From the NCBI GenBank assembly GCA_024280335.1, contig JAJRQI010000012.1, forward strand, positions 62,001 to 126,000: a stretch of 64,000 nucleotides of DNA, in the 5' to 3' direction. This document shows, piece after piece, positions 9,311 through 17,736 of the stretch. The stretch comes from Deltaproteobacteria bacterium. GTDB lineage: Bacteria > Desulfobacterota > Desulfuromonadia > Desulfuromonadales > Geopsychrobacteraceae. Made by a program: the position numbers and the translations under genes. The first letter of the stretch is position 1. The number at the start of each line of letters is the position of its first letter. Under the pieces are notes generated by a model. That model worked only from the letters and a program-made list of their open reading frames with translations, did not search any database and was not told the DNA's origin.

Positions 9311-10771
9311 ATGGCGACAACACTCAGTGACATCCCAAAAGCGTTTCTCAAGGGCATTGCCCACAGTCGGATTGCTCTGCTCGGGGCGATGGCTGTAACC
9401 GTCATTTTCCCGTTTCTGTTAGGGGCAATCGCGTACGATCTGATCTTCCACATCCCTAACCCGTATGTTGCCGGCGCGGTCTACATGATCCTTGGCCCCG
9501 GCTTTATCGGCGGCCTGGTGTTGATCTTTGTCGGTCTGTTTTTTGCCAGAGGCAGAGAGGAAGTACGCCTGTTCACCCTGGCTTACTTTCGTGACAAACT
9601 GGCTGACGAATCCGGTTTCGACAAGATTCGCAAATTGGTCTTCCTTGGTGTTTTCCTGACCTGTATCAACCTGTTTGTCGTCAGTGTCATGGCCTACAGT
9701 GCCTACCACTACATGGAATCGAATGCCTTCTGCGGCGAGGTTTGTCACGTCCCTATGACTCCGGAATACACCGCCTACCAGAACTCGTCCCACTCCCGGG
9801 TAAACTGCGTTGAGTGTCATATCGGCGGCGGCGCCTCCTGGTTCGTAAAATCAAAAATCTCCGGTGCTCGTCAGCTCTATGCGGTGGTTGCGGATACCTT
9901 TACCCGCCCGATCGAAACCCCGGTCCACGGTTTGCGTCCGGCAAGAGACACCTGCGAGCAGTGCCATCGCCCGGAGAAGTTCCTTGGCGACAAGCTGGTG
10001 ATTAAAGACAAGTTTCTTGACGACGAGCAGAACACCCACGTCAAAACTGTACTGCTGTTGAAAATCGGCAGTGCCGGAGACAAGGCGGCCGACTCACACG
10101 GAATCCACTGGCACGTGGCGCCGGAAAATCAGATTACCTACAAGGCTGCCGACTGGAAGCGGACCATCATCCCCGAGGTCTCGCAGAGGACTGCCGATGG
10201 CCAGGTGATCGTTTATCGATCCGGTGAAGCCGATGAGCAACTGGCTGAAGCAAGTCATCTGCAGGAGCGGGTGATGGACTGCATGGATTGTCACAACCGT
10301 CCGAGCCACGTCTATCTGTCTGCTGACAAGGCAGTTGACGGCAAGCTGCTGACCAATGAAATCCCCAGAGATCTGCCCTATATCAAAAAGCAGGCGATGG
10401 CTGTTGTCACTGAGTCGGAGTACACAACCGGTGAAGAAGCGCGAACCGCAATCGCGAACGGTCTGACCGAGTTCTACAAGCAGAACTATGCGGATATCTA
10501 TGACAATGATCGCCCCAAAGTTGCTCAAGTAATCGAAGGTGTGCAGGCCGCCTACCAGGAGAACGTCTTCCCGGAGATGGGCGTACAGTGGGACACCTAC
10601 GCCAGCCACTTGGGCCATGCCAACGAAATGGGCTGCTTCCGTTGCCACAACGAAGAACATGAAGCTGAGAACGGCGATGTGATCTCGATGGATTGCGACA
10701 CCTGTCACACCATTCTGGCCGAAGAAGAGGAAGATCCGGAGATCCTCAAAACCTTGCTGGGTGATGATTAA
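9311..10771 (+). CDS. ImcH/NapC-like inner-membrane multiheme cytochrome c
   Basis: This 486-residue protein has three N-terminal membrane helices (about 21-44, 52-79, 107-133), then a periplasmic cytochrome domain. Five standard CXXCH motifs start at C166, C215, C324, C442 and C462. A sixth, at C141-C145-H146, is CX3CH. The NapC/NirT-like part is CGEVCHVPMTPEYTAY followed by SHSRVNCVECH. Three helices plus a NapC/NirT multiheme domain resembles Geobacter ImcH, which oxidises menaquinol for high-potential acceptors, but ImcH is described with seven hemes and I find six. The C-terminus is acidic (EEEEDPEILK). ATG 9311 is chosen because GAGGAG lies ten bases upstream; an AUG-less extension to 9293 would include the Shine-Dalgarno itself. 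Confidence 0.75.
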   Translation: MATTLSDIPKAFLKGIAHSRIALLGAMAVTVIFPFLLGAIAYDLIFHIPNPYVAGAVYMILGPGFIGGLVLIFVGLFFARGREEVRLFTLAYFRDKLADESGFDKIRKLVFLGVFLTCINLFVVSVMAYSAYHYMESNAFCGEVCHVPMTPEYTAYQNSSHSRVNCVECHIGGGASWFVKSKISGARQLYAVVADTFTRPIETPVHGLRPARDTCEQCHRPEKFLGDKLVIKDKFLDDEQNTHVKTVLLLKIGSAGDKAADSHGIHWHVAPENQITYKAADWKRTIIPEVSQRTADGQVIVYRSGEADEQLAEASHLQERVMDCMDCHNRPSHVYLSADKAVDGKLLTNEIPRDLPYIKKQAMAVVTESEYTTGEEARTAIANGLTEFYKQNYADIYDNDRPKVAQVIEGVQAAYQENVFPEMGVQWDTYASHLGHANEMGCFRCHNEEHEAENGDVISMDCDTCHTILAEEEEDPEILKTLLGDD

Positions 10772-10810
10772 TCAATCCAGTCTCCCGGTGATGTTTCCGG
10801 GATCGCGTTA

Positions 10811-10850
10811 AAAAAAGCCCTGCTGTCAAATCTGACTGCAGGGCTTTTTT
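10811..10850. terminator. bidirectional intrinsic terminator
   Basis: Arms AAAAAAGCCCTGC (10811-10823) and GCAGGGCTTTTTT (10838-10850) form a strong hairpin with A and T tracts on both sides. It lies between convergent genes and can serve both strands. Confidence 0.9.
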
Positions 10851-10877
10851 GCGTTCACCGTAATTGAAGCTGGCGGC

Positions 10878-12677
10878 TCATGTCGCCTCCTGACTATCTA
10901 TTTCCTTTTCACCAATCGGTTGTTTGTGCTCAGTCGGATCGGTTTTCCAGCGGGCCAAAACCAGTGACTGCAGCGCTGCAGCAATGCCGAATGCAAAAAT
11001 TCCGGCAACCAGCCAGGTCCCGCTGATCCGGAACAGATCGATAATAAAAACCTTGCTGCCGCCGATAATCATCAACAGGATGGCGACATTCCGCAACTCT
11101 TTGTTATGGCGGTAAATCGCCAGAAAGATGAGTAGGATCGCGGCTAAATTGATCGTCACTGACTGTGCACCACTAAGCGCCGTAGCAATATCCCCTCGAT
11201 AATAATTCTGCAGAAAATAATAAACGATCGCCATGGTCATAAAAAAACCGTTGGTCAAGCCGGCAAACAAGGGCAGAAGCGCGCTCAGGTCATGCTTGTC
11301 AAAGCGTTCAAATGCCTGTGAATGCTCAGGCGGCTTATGTTGACGGCAGTAGCGATACTGATACAGCGAAATCAGCGTACAGGTAGTCGCCACCAGAAAG
11401 GTTACAATCGGCGGATGGATGCTGCTATCGCTGATCAGTTCAACGGCTAGGATCAGGCTGACATAAGCCTGCATCAGATAGGCAGTCATGCGCATTCCGC
11501 CGCTGACCCATTTCTTGGAATAGTAGCAGCAGATAAATGCCAGAATCGACAACACCGGCAGAGGCAACAGCATGTCGCCGAACATTGCCGGCAGTGAAAG
11601 CCCTGTCAGAATGAATCCACCAGCAGTAAAGGTGTTGGTGCCTGGCGCATTGCGGCGCTGCCGATCCGAAAGCCTGAAGGCAATAGCAAAGTGGATAATG
11701 GCTGCGGCTGCGGCCGGCGCACCGAACAGGGTCGGATTTTTCAGCGCGTAGATGCCGGCCACATAGCACCAGCCCGCATTAAGCACCGGCAGGGAGAAGT
11801 CAAACCGAGAAATCTTTTCATCGCCGCTGCGGATAATGCCCATGAGTGAAAGCATCATGAAGGTCCCGCCGATTAAAATGACGATCGGGATAAACCAGTC
11901 GGGCGATAAATGCTCAGCGGCGTCACCGCGACTCAAGAAGCCGCTCAATTTCAAGCCCCAGATCTGCAGCATGAAGTGGGTAATGAACAACAGCAGCCAG
12001 CGCAGCCAGGAACAACGCTTCAGACGAGTGGCAAAAAAACCGAGGATATTAGAGATCCAGAGCAGCAACCCCAGATAGGGGAAATAGGGGTTTGGATAGT
12101 CAATGGCTACGGCCGCGATACACATCCCCAAGGTGCCGATAATAATCGGCAGGGCAGTCTTATTGATATAACTGATGGCCGCCATACTGATTCCCGTCAC
12201 GGCCAGCATGATATAGACCAGTTCAACAGGGGTAGAAGAGAAGCGAGTATAGGTTTCAACCAGAACGCTGAACATCAATAGGCCACCGGTGGTAATGAAA
12301 ATCGGCGCCATGCTCTTGCTTTTGCGATAGAGCAAATATCCGATCGAGATCAGAACCGCGGCATAACCCATACCGAGAGCGGTACCGATCTGCAGATCGA
12401 GCATTTGATTGTCGGTCAGGGCACGCAACCCGAGCGCCGCAACCAGCAGAAAACAGACCGCCGAAATATGCTGTAAAAGAGAGCTGCTGCCGACCAGAAG
12501 CGTAGCTTCATTCGGCATGGTTTCTTCTTTGGATTCCTGCTTTTTGGCTAGCGGGGTACTGGTTGGGACTCTGCTCAGGTCGTTTTGCGTACATTCGGCA
12601 ACCTGCTTGCTGAGTTGCTGAACCTGCGTTTCAAGCTGAGCTACACGTTCTTCTAGAGGGGGTTGCTCTGTGCTCAT
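10878..12677 (-). CDS. large multispanning membrane protein with N-terminal coiled coil (DUF2339-like)
   Basis: The 599-residue protein begins MSTEQPPLEERVAQ and carries a short heptad-like coiled coil (LEERVAQLETQVQQLSKQV), a polar linker with TPLAKKQESKEE, and then about eighteen hydrophobic helices to the end. A coiled coil before many helices is the usual look of DUF2339 membrane proteins, but I cannot confirm the family. GGGAGGATTT precedes the ATG at 12677; a further 43-residue upstream extension is unlikely. It converges on the ImcH-like gene and is oriented away from the cytochrome modules. No functional motif was identified. Confidence 0.6.
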   Translation of the reverse strand: MSTEQPPLEERVAQLETQVQQLSKQVAECTQNDLSRVPTSTPLAKKQESKEETMPNEATLLVGSSSLLQHISAVCFLLVAALGLRALTDNQMLDLQIGTALGMGYAAVLISIGYLLYRKSKSMAPIFITTGGLLMFSVLVETYTRFSSTPVELVYIMLAVTGISMAAISYINKTALPIIIGTLGMCIAAVAIDYPNPYFPYLGLLLWISNILGFFATRLKRCSWLRWLLLFITHFMLQIWGLKLSGFLSRGDAAEHLSPDWFIPIVILIGGTFMMLSLMGIIRSGDEKISRFDFSLPVLNAGWCYVAGIYALKNPTLFGAPAAAAAIIHFAIAFRLSDRQRRNAPGTNTFTAGGFILTGLSLPAMFGDMLLPLPVLSILAFICCYYSKKWVSGGMRMTAYLMQAYVSLILAVELISDSSIHPPIVTFLVATTCTLISLYQYRYCRQHKPPEHSQAFERFDKHDLSALLPLFAGLTNGFFMTMAIVYYFLQNYYRGDIATALSGAQSVTINLAAILLIFLAIYRHNKELRNVAILLMIIGGSKVFIIDLFRISGTWLVAGIFAFGIAAALQSLVLARWKTDPTEHKQPIGEKEIDSQEAT

Positions 12678-13142
12678 AAATCCTCCCAAGGACTGAATCT
12701 GCTCCGGTTTCAGTCTGCTGTGGCTTTCGTAGGCGGCGCTGCGCAACTGGCGATGCAAATAGAGCCGACAGGAGGTTGTCCGACAGCTTCCTGGGAAAAT
12801 CTGCAAATAACCGATTCGTTTAGCTGTCAGTCATACTGACCAAAATGGCATACCTGTATCGTGGGAATATAACACTATTTGAAAAAATTATCATAGCAAT
12901 TTCGGGACTTTGAAAATAATATCCGAAAGCGGTGTTGATATGCAAAACACTTTTCTATATATTGACTATTCTCTAGCTATGTCAATATTTTTTGAAGTTG
13001 TTCAGTCTTTTGCTCTTGGACAGGAGAAGCGGTCGGACAGATCAGATTAAAACATGAAACGCTGTGATCGATAGTCGACGATATTCTAGCTCTGTTCGTT
13101 CATTGATATGGCTGTTGCCCCCTTTCTTGTGGCGAGGATACG
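12678..13142. other. 465-bp divergent region before the first cyt/FeS/NrfD module
   Basis: The region is AT-rich around 12850-13000 and has no convincing gene. It contains an 8-bp inverted repeat ATATTGAC/GTCAATAT (12959-12966 and 12981-12988) with a 14-base spacer. A TTGACT within the left arm could be a -35 element, so the repeat may be an operator over the promoter. Confidence 0.45.
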
Positions 13143-13754
13143 ATGAATAGAAAATCACTGATGTTTGCCTTGATGGTTGCCGGGCTACTCACTGCTATCG
13201 GACTCGGCATTCTCGGGCCGGTACAGGCGGCGAAAGAGAAGTACTTTGATCGATCGGGGCGACTGATTGTCGAAGAAAAGCAGGCCGCCGAGCTGTTACG
13301 AGCCTACGATACGAAAAATCGGGAGCCGGAAAAAACCTTCCCGGTCCCTCCCCCGCCATTTTCCGAGGACATCTTCCCGTGCAGTGACTGTCATGCGGAT
13401 ATGGAACCGAACCTGCAGCGGCGCGAGCTGGAAGACATGCATACCGATATCGTGCTGCATCATGCGGAAGGACAGCGCTGGTGTCTCGACTGTCACAACC
13501 CCAACGATAGGGATGTCCTGCGTCTGGTCAGCGGTGAAACCATCCCCTTCTCAGAATCATATCGACTTTGCGGCCAGTGTCATGGCATTAAGCTGCGCGA
13601 CTGGAAGGTAGGGGTTCACGGCAAGCGAACCGGCTACTGGAATGGCGACAAGCAGTATCTGCTCTGTGCCCACTGCCACAACCCGCACGATCCTAAATTT
13701 AAAGCAATGAAACCTCTCCCGCCGCCGGTGCGGCCCGGAGAAGCCCGGCACTAA
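13143..13754 (+). CDS. periplasmic tetraheme cytochrome c, module 1
   Basis: This 203-residue cytochrome has an N-terminal signal or anchor helix (about 6-29, ending PVQAA) and four CXXCH motifs at C80, C114, C143 and C175. Its proline-rich segment FPVPPPPFSED precedes the first heme. It is followed after 32 bases by a Tat-type ferredoxin and then an NrfD-like subunit. Such cytochrome/FeS/NrfD sets (Cbc4 CbcSTU of Geobacter, DsrJ-O-P) transfer electrons between the quinone pool and periplasmic carriers. The cytochrome is the likely electron exit to the periplasm. GGCGAGG is upstream of the start. Confidence 0.8.
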   Translation: MNRKSLMFALMVAGLLTAIGLGILGPVQAAKEKYFDRSGRLIVEEKQAAELLRAYDTKNREPEKTFPVPPPPFSEDIFPCSDCHADMEPNLQRRELEDMHTDIVLHHAEGQRWCLDCHNPNDRDVLRLVSGETIPFSESYRLCGQCHGIKLRDWKVGVHGKRTGYWNGDKQYLLCAHCHNPHDPKFKAMKPLPPPVRPGEARH

Positions 13755-13786
13755 TTTACCCTCTGGACTTTAGGGAGACAGACCTC

Positions 13787-14713
13787 ATGTCGGACCATTC
13801 AAATTGTAAAAAAAATCCACTGGCAATAGATCGTCGCACCGCCTTAAAGGGACTGGCGACAGGAGTTGCTGCCTTGGCGTTGCCGGCCAGCGATGCCTCG
13901 GCTTCGGTCTGGGAGGCTTTTTTTCAGAAGCATTTTCGTGAGTTGAGTAAGGTCGAGCTGAAACAGGTCCTGGCACGCTTGAGTAAAGAATACAGCGAAG
14001 AATATGGCAAAGAGGTCACGGTCAAGGCTACCCCGGCGATCGAGGGGGTCAAATACGGTTACGGCCTTGACCTGTCACGCTGCATCGGTTGCCGCCGCTG
14101 CGTTTACGCCTGTGTCAGCGAAAACAATCAATCACGCGACCCGCAGATCCACTGGATCCGGGTCATGCAACTGGACAAGGAGAAAGGTGTCGACCTGAGT
14201 CGTGCCGAGCACTACTACAACCCGAAAAGCGTTCCGGAGGATGGGCATTTTTATATGCCGGTTCAATGCCAGCAATGCGAAAGACCCCCCTGCACCAAGG
14301 TCTGCCCGGTACAGGCAACCTGGAAGGAAAAGGACGGCATTATCGTAGTCGACTACAACTGGTGTATCGGTTGCCGCTACTGTATGGCCGCCTGCCCCTA
14401 CGGAGCCCGCCATTTCAACTGGGGCCAAGCACAGCTCCCTGCGGAGGAGCTGAACACCGACACCCACTATCTGGGCAACCGCCCGCGGCCGATCGGCGTA
14501 GTCGAAAAGTGCACCTTCTGCATTCAGCGAACCCGGGAGCAGCCAGGGCGCTATCCTGCCTGCGAAGAAATCTGTCCTGTCGGCGCAAGAAAATTCGGCG
14601 ACCTGAACGATCCGAACAGCGAAATACGCTACCTGATTGAAAATAAGCGAGTTTTTATCTTTAAAGAAGATTTGAATACGCAGCCGAAATTTCTCTATTT
14701 CTATGCGACCTAA
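13787..14713 (+). CDS. Tat-exported ferredoxin-like subunit with four 4Fe-4S clusters, module 1
   Basis: The 308-residue protein carries a twin-arginine signal (DRRTALKGLATGVAALALP, arginines at 16-17). Four cysteine groups follow: CIGCRRCVYAC, CQQCERPPCTKVCP, CIGCRYCMAACP and CTFC with CEEICPVG. This is the DmsB/PsrB/DsrO pattern for four [4Fe-4S] clusters. It would sit on the periplasmic face and wire the NrfD subunit to the cytochrome. An additional helical stretch (residues about 45-75) separates the signal from the first cluster. It is followed after 18 bases by the nrfD-like gene. Confidence 0.88.
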   Translation: MSDHSNCKKNPLAIDRRTALKGLATGVAALALPASDASASVWEAFFQKHFRELSKVELKQVLARLSKEYSEEYGKEVTVKATPAIEGVKYGYGLDLSRCIGCRRCVYACVSENNQSRDPQIHWIRVMQLDKEKGVDLSRAEHYYNPKSVPEDGHFYMPVQCQQCERPPCTKVCPVQATWKEKDGIIVVDYNWCIGCRYCMAACPYGARHFNWGQAQLPAEELNTDTHYLGNRPRPIGVVEKCTFCIQRTREQPGRYPACEEICPVGARKFGDLNDPNSEIRYLIENKRVFIFKEDLNTQPKFLYFYAT

Positions 14714-14731
14714 CCAAATTGGAGTGAGCTG

Positions 14732-16030
14732 ATGAAAAATATCTGGTCATTTTTTATGGGAACTCTGGTTTTGGTCAGCAAGGGGAGCAAAGCCTACTAT
14801 ATCTGGGTCGGCGCCCTGTTGACGATTGCCGGCTTCGGAGTGATGGGCTATCTCCATCAACTGAACAGCGGTCTGGCTGTGACTGCGATGAAGGATCAGG
14901 TTTCCTGGGGATTTTATATCTCCAACTTTACCTTCCTGGTCGGTGTGGCTGCGGCCGCAGTCCTGCTGGTGATTCCGGCCTACATCTACCACTGGAAACC
15001 GATTAAGGAGATTGCGGTTCTCGGTGAACTGCTGGCCATTTCAGCGATCTGCATGTGCCTGATGTTCGTCACGGTCGATATCGGCCGTCCCGATCGTTTC
15101 TGGCATCTGATTCCAAAGGTCGGCCTGTTGAACTTTCCGCAATCGCTGCTGGCCTGGGACGTGGTGGTGCTGAACCTCTACCTGACCCTGAACCTGGTGA
15201 TTGCCGTCTATATCCTTTACGAGACCTACTACAAGCGGGTGCCGAACAAGTCCTTTACCACGCCGCTGCTGCTGCTTTCGATTCCAGCCGCGATCGCTAT
15301 CCACACCGTCACTGCTTTTCTTTACAATGGTCTCGGCGCGCGTCCCTTCTGGAATGCTTCAATTCTGGCGCCACGTTTTCTGGCTTCGGCTTTCTGCGCC
15401 GGGCCGGCCTTTATGATCATCCTCTTTCTGCTGATCCGCAAATATACCAAGTTCAAGATCCAGGACGCAGCAATTCACAAGGTTGCCGAGCTGATAGCCT
15501 ATGCTATGGCAGTCAACCTCTTCCTGTTCGGCGCAGAAGTCTTCAAGGAGTATTATACCGGAAGCGTCCACCTGGCGCCGCTGAAGTACCTGCTCCAGGG
15601 TCTGCATGGTTACAGCGCTCTGGTGCCCTGGATTTGGACGGCACTAATCTTTAATATGTCGGCTTTTTTAATCTTTCTGATCCCTGAGACCCGTAAAAAT
15701 CACGTTACCCTGGTACTGGGCTGCCTGATGGTTTTTACCGGCGTCTACATAGAGAAGGGGATGGGCTTGGTTGTTCCGGGGTTTGTGCCGGATGTGCTGC
15801 ATGAGATTTACGAATACACCCCGACCGGGATCGAGATAATCATCAGTATGGGAATCTGGGCGACCGGCCTGTTTATCTTGACCATGCTGTTGAGGGTTGC
15901 TATCCCCATCCTTAATGGTGACTTCCATGTCGCCGCTGACGGTGTCAGTTCACACATCGGCGACCAGATGTTTTTTATCGGCAAACGGCAAAAAGAGCGT
16001 GAAAAGGAAAAAGCTGAATCGCTGGAATGA
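14732..16030 (+). CDS. NrfD/PsrC-like membrane subunit, module 1
   Basis: The 432-residue protein has about ten membrane helices. It matches the NrfD/polysulfide reductase membrane family by length and by its partner genes, and includes VDIGRPDRFWHLI, a family-type motif near helix 3. NrfD subunits bind menaquinol and have no cofactor of their own. The tail is highly charged (GKRQKEREKEKAESLE). TTGGAGTGAGCTG precedes the start. No hydrolase or molybdopterin subunit accompanies it, so a quinol/cytochrome oxidoreductase role is inferred. Confidence 0.85.
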   Translation: MKNIWSFFMGTLVLVSKGSKAYYIWVGALLTIAGFGVMGYLHQLNSGLAVTAMKDQVSWGFYISNFTFLVGVAAAAVLLVIPAYIYHWKPIKEIAVLGELLAISAICMCLMFVTVDIGRPDRFWHLIPKVGLLNFPQSLLAWDVVVLNLYLTLNLVIAVYILYETYYKRVPNKSFTTPLLLLSIPAAIAIHTVTAFLYNGLGARPFWNASILAPRFLASAFCAGPAFMIILFLLIRKYTKFKIQDAAIHKVAELIAYAMAVNLFLFGAEVFKEYYTGSVHLAPLKYLLQGLHGYSALVPWIWTALIFNMSAFLIFLIPETRKNHVTLVLGCLMVFTGVYIEKGMGLVVPGFVPDVLHEIYEYTPTGIEIIISMGIWATGLFILTMLLRVAIPILNGDFHVAADGVSSHIGDQMFFIGKRQKEREKEKAESLE

Positions 16031-16239
16031 GTTAAGCCGGTTCTTCCCGGCGCAAATAAGTTCAGGACGAGCCGGCACCCTTGACTTGGCCGCTTCAGGC
16101 AAAAAGCTGAACCATTAAAGCCTGAAGTTTAATAAATGTCGACAAACTATAACTTCATTAGGAACTGCGAATTTCAAGATTCCGTCTATTTAATCAATGT
16201 TTAGCATTTGGGATTTTTTAACCGTAAAAGTTTTTAGTA

Positions 16240-16269
16240 TTGACAAGCGTGAAAATAAAATACTATTTT
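16240..16269 (+). promoter_or_regulatory. possible sigma-70 promoter of module 2
   Basis: TTGACA at 16240-16245 is followed by an AT-rich stretch, with TATTTT at 16264-16269 (18-base spacing) or TACTAT at 16261 as -10 candidates. It lies about 200 bases before the cytochrome gene. Confidence 0.45.
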
Positions 16270-16287
16270 ACAGCGCCCTAGGTCTTT

Positions 16288-16341
16288 GGCGGACCAGCGA
16301 ACAGTGTAATGACCGGACAAACCCTTACACTGTTCGCCGCC
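16288..16341 (+). promoter_or_regulatory. long hairpin in the leader of module 2
   Basis: GCGAACAGTGTAA (16297-16309) and TTACACTGTTCGC (16325-16337) are exact complements with a 15-base loop. GGCG (16288-16291) and CGCC (16338-16341) extend the stem past a bulge. No T-tract follows, so this is not an ordinary terminator; an operator pair or a structured leader RNA is more likely. Confidence 0.5.
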
Positions 16342-16470
16342 CCTAACTAGCTAGGCGACAGTGTAGTTGTGTGTCTGAGACCTACATGCCGGCAGGAGCT
16401 GGTTAGATTGTCAGCATTTATAGACATTGAATTATGTTTTTTTTAGCCATTTAGCAGGAAGGAAAAAACA

Positions 16471-16959
16471 GTGAAAAGTCATGTTTGGCGGACGCTCTTT
16501 GTGGTCATCTTACTGGTTGTCGGAATCATGGTATTTCGACTCTTCTATGTTCCCAGCGACTTCGGTTCGGGTAAACGTGGTTTCATGTATTCTTACCATC
16601 GCTTCTCCAATGAAGGTGAGTGGAAAGCGCAACCGATCAAATATCGTGATACCGGCAAGCAGAAGATGCACGAATACTGCGGTGAGTGCCACGATGACGT
16701 GGTTGAAGTTCGTACCGAAGATCTGCACGGCACCATCGCCTGTGAAAACTGCCATGGCCCGGCCTTCGATCATCCGGAGGACCCGGAAGAACTGGTGATC
16801 GATCGCAGCCGCGCGCTCTGCCTGCGTTGCCACACCGATCTGCCCTACACCACCAGTGAGCGACACCGGATTCCCGGCATCGACCCCAAAGAGCACAACG
16901 TCGACGAGATGTGCGTCGATTGTCACGATCCGCACAACCCGCGATTGGAGGATATGTAA
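16471..16959 (+). CDS. membrane-anchored tetraheme cytochrome c, module 2
   Basis: The 162-residue protein starts at GTG 16471, eight bases after AGGAAGG. It has one N-terminal helix (about 7-26) without an obvious cleavage site, so it is probably anchored. Four CXXCH motifs lie at C70, C91, C117 and C148. It is shorter than the module 1 cytochrome and only distantly similar. It is followed after one base by the Tat-type FeS gene, whose ribosome binding site (TTGGAGGATATG) is inside this gene's 3' end, pointing to tight coupling. Confidence 0.82.
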   Translation: MKSHVWRTLFVVILLVVGIMVFRLFYVPSDFGSGKRGFMYSYHRFSNEGEWKAQPIKYRDTGKQKMHEYCGECHDDVVEVRTEDLHGTIACENCHGPAFDHPEDPEELVIDRSRALCLRCHTDLPYTTSERHRIPGIDPKEHNVDEMCVDCHDPHNPRLEDM

Positions 16960-16960
16960 C

Positions 16961-17734
16961 ATGGAGAGGCGTGATTTTCTAAAAAAGTCGATTATAGTTG
17001 TAGCCGGCGCCTCGGTTCCCCTCTCGGCCCTCGAGTTGGTTGATCCGAAAGAAGTGCTGGCGGCAAACCCTGACATTCACTGGGCATTTTTGCTCGACAC
17101 CCACAAATGTGTCGGTTGCGGCTTCTGTGTCAAAGCCTGCAAGACCGAAAATGACATTCCCTTTAATGCCAAAGTCACTCGGACCTGGGTTGAGCGGTAT
17201 GTCTACACCAAGGACGATCGTCGTTACATCGACAGCCCGAACGGAGCGCAGGACGGATATACCGAGTCACGGATCGACCTCGGCCAGGGGAACTTCAAGG
17301 AGATCGATCCGGAGAACGTCGGCAAGGCCTTTTTCGTTCCCAAACTCTGCAACCACTGCGAAACTCCACCCTGCACCCAGGTCTGCCCGGTCGGCGCCAC
17401 CTACAAGACCGATGATGGTGTGGTGCTGGTCGACCGTACCTGGTGTATCGGCTGCGGTTACTGCATCATGGCCTGCCCCTATGGCGCCCGCTTCTTCCAC
17501 CCGGTGGAGAAGGTCGCCGACAAGTGCACCTTCTGCTATCACCGCATCACCAAGGGAATGGAGACCGCTTGCGTCAACGCCTGTCCGTTCGGTGCACGGA
17601 AGATGTGCAACATCAATGATATTAATGACCCGGTCACGCAGATCATCATGAATCAGCGGGTCGGAGTTCTTAAAGATGAATTTGGAACCAAGCCGCAGGC
17701 CTTCTACATCGGCCTGGCACAGGAGGTGCGTTAG
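16961..17734 (+). CDS. Tat-exported ferredoxin-like subunit with four 4Fe-4S clusters, module 2
   Basis: The 257-residue protein starts MERRDFLKKSIIVVAGA, a short twin-arginine signal. Cysteine groups are CVGCGFCVKAC, CNHCETPPCTQVCP, CIGCGYCIMACP and CTFC with CVNACPFGARK, giving four [4Fe-4S] sites of the DsrO/PsrB type. ATG 16961 is chosen over upstream in-frame starts because it follows a good ribosome binding site and begins the Tat signal. It lies two bases before the NrfD-like gene. It resembles its module 1 counterpart in cluster layout but lacks that protein's N-terminal helical insert. Confidence 0.88.
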   Translation: MERRDFLKKSIIVVAGASVPLSALELVDPKEVLAANPDIHWAFLLDTHKCVGCGFCVKACKTENDIPFNAKVTRTWVERYVYTKDDRRYIDSPNGAQDGYTESRIDLGQGNFKEIDPENVGKAFFVPKLCNHCETPPCTQVCPVGATYKTDDGVVLVDRTWCIGCGYCIMACPYGARFFHPVEKVADKCTFCYHRITKGMETACVNACPFGARKMCNINDINDPVTQIIMNQRVGVLKDEFGTKPQAFYIGLAQEVR

Positions 17735-17736
17735 TC

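Larger units (their letters stand above)
16031..16470. other. 440-bp region between NrfD modules 1 and 2
   Basis: The region starts with a weak terminator-like pair CTTCAGGC/GCCTGAAG (16093-16100, 16120-16127) followed by TTTAATAAA. It then holds a TTGACA promoter candidate and a 13-bp perfect hairpin with an outer GGCG/CGCC pair. A third partial copy of the hairpin sequence (GGCGACAGTGTAG, near 16355) follows. No gene is visible, so module 2 probably has its own regulated promoter. Confidence 0.55.

Noticed and set aside
6402-16470. GEMM-type cyclic dinucleotide riboswitch upstream of cytochrome genes
   Set aside because: I looked for the conserved core in the leaders at 6402-6870, 9033-9310, 12678-13142 and 16031-16470 and did not find it.
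17716-17730. A second -24/-12-like sequence, TGGCACAGGAGGTGC
   Set aside because: It lies inside the end of an FeS gene and would place the transcription start inside the next gene; it codes LAQEVR and contains that gene's ribosome binding site.
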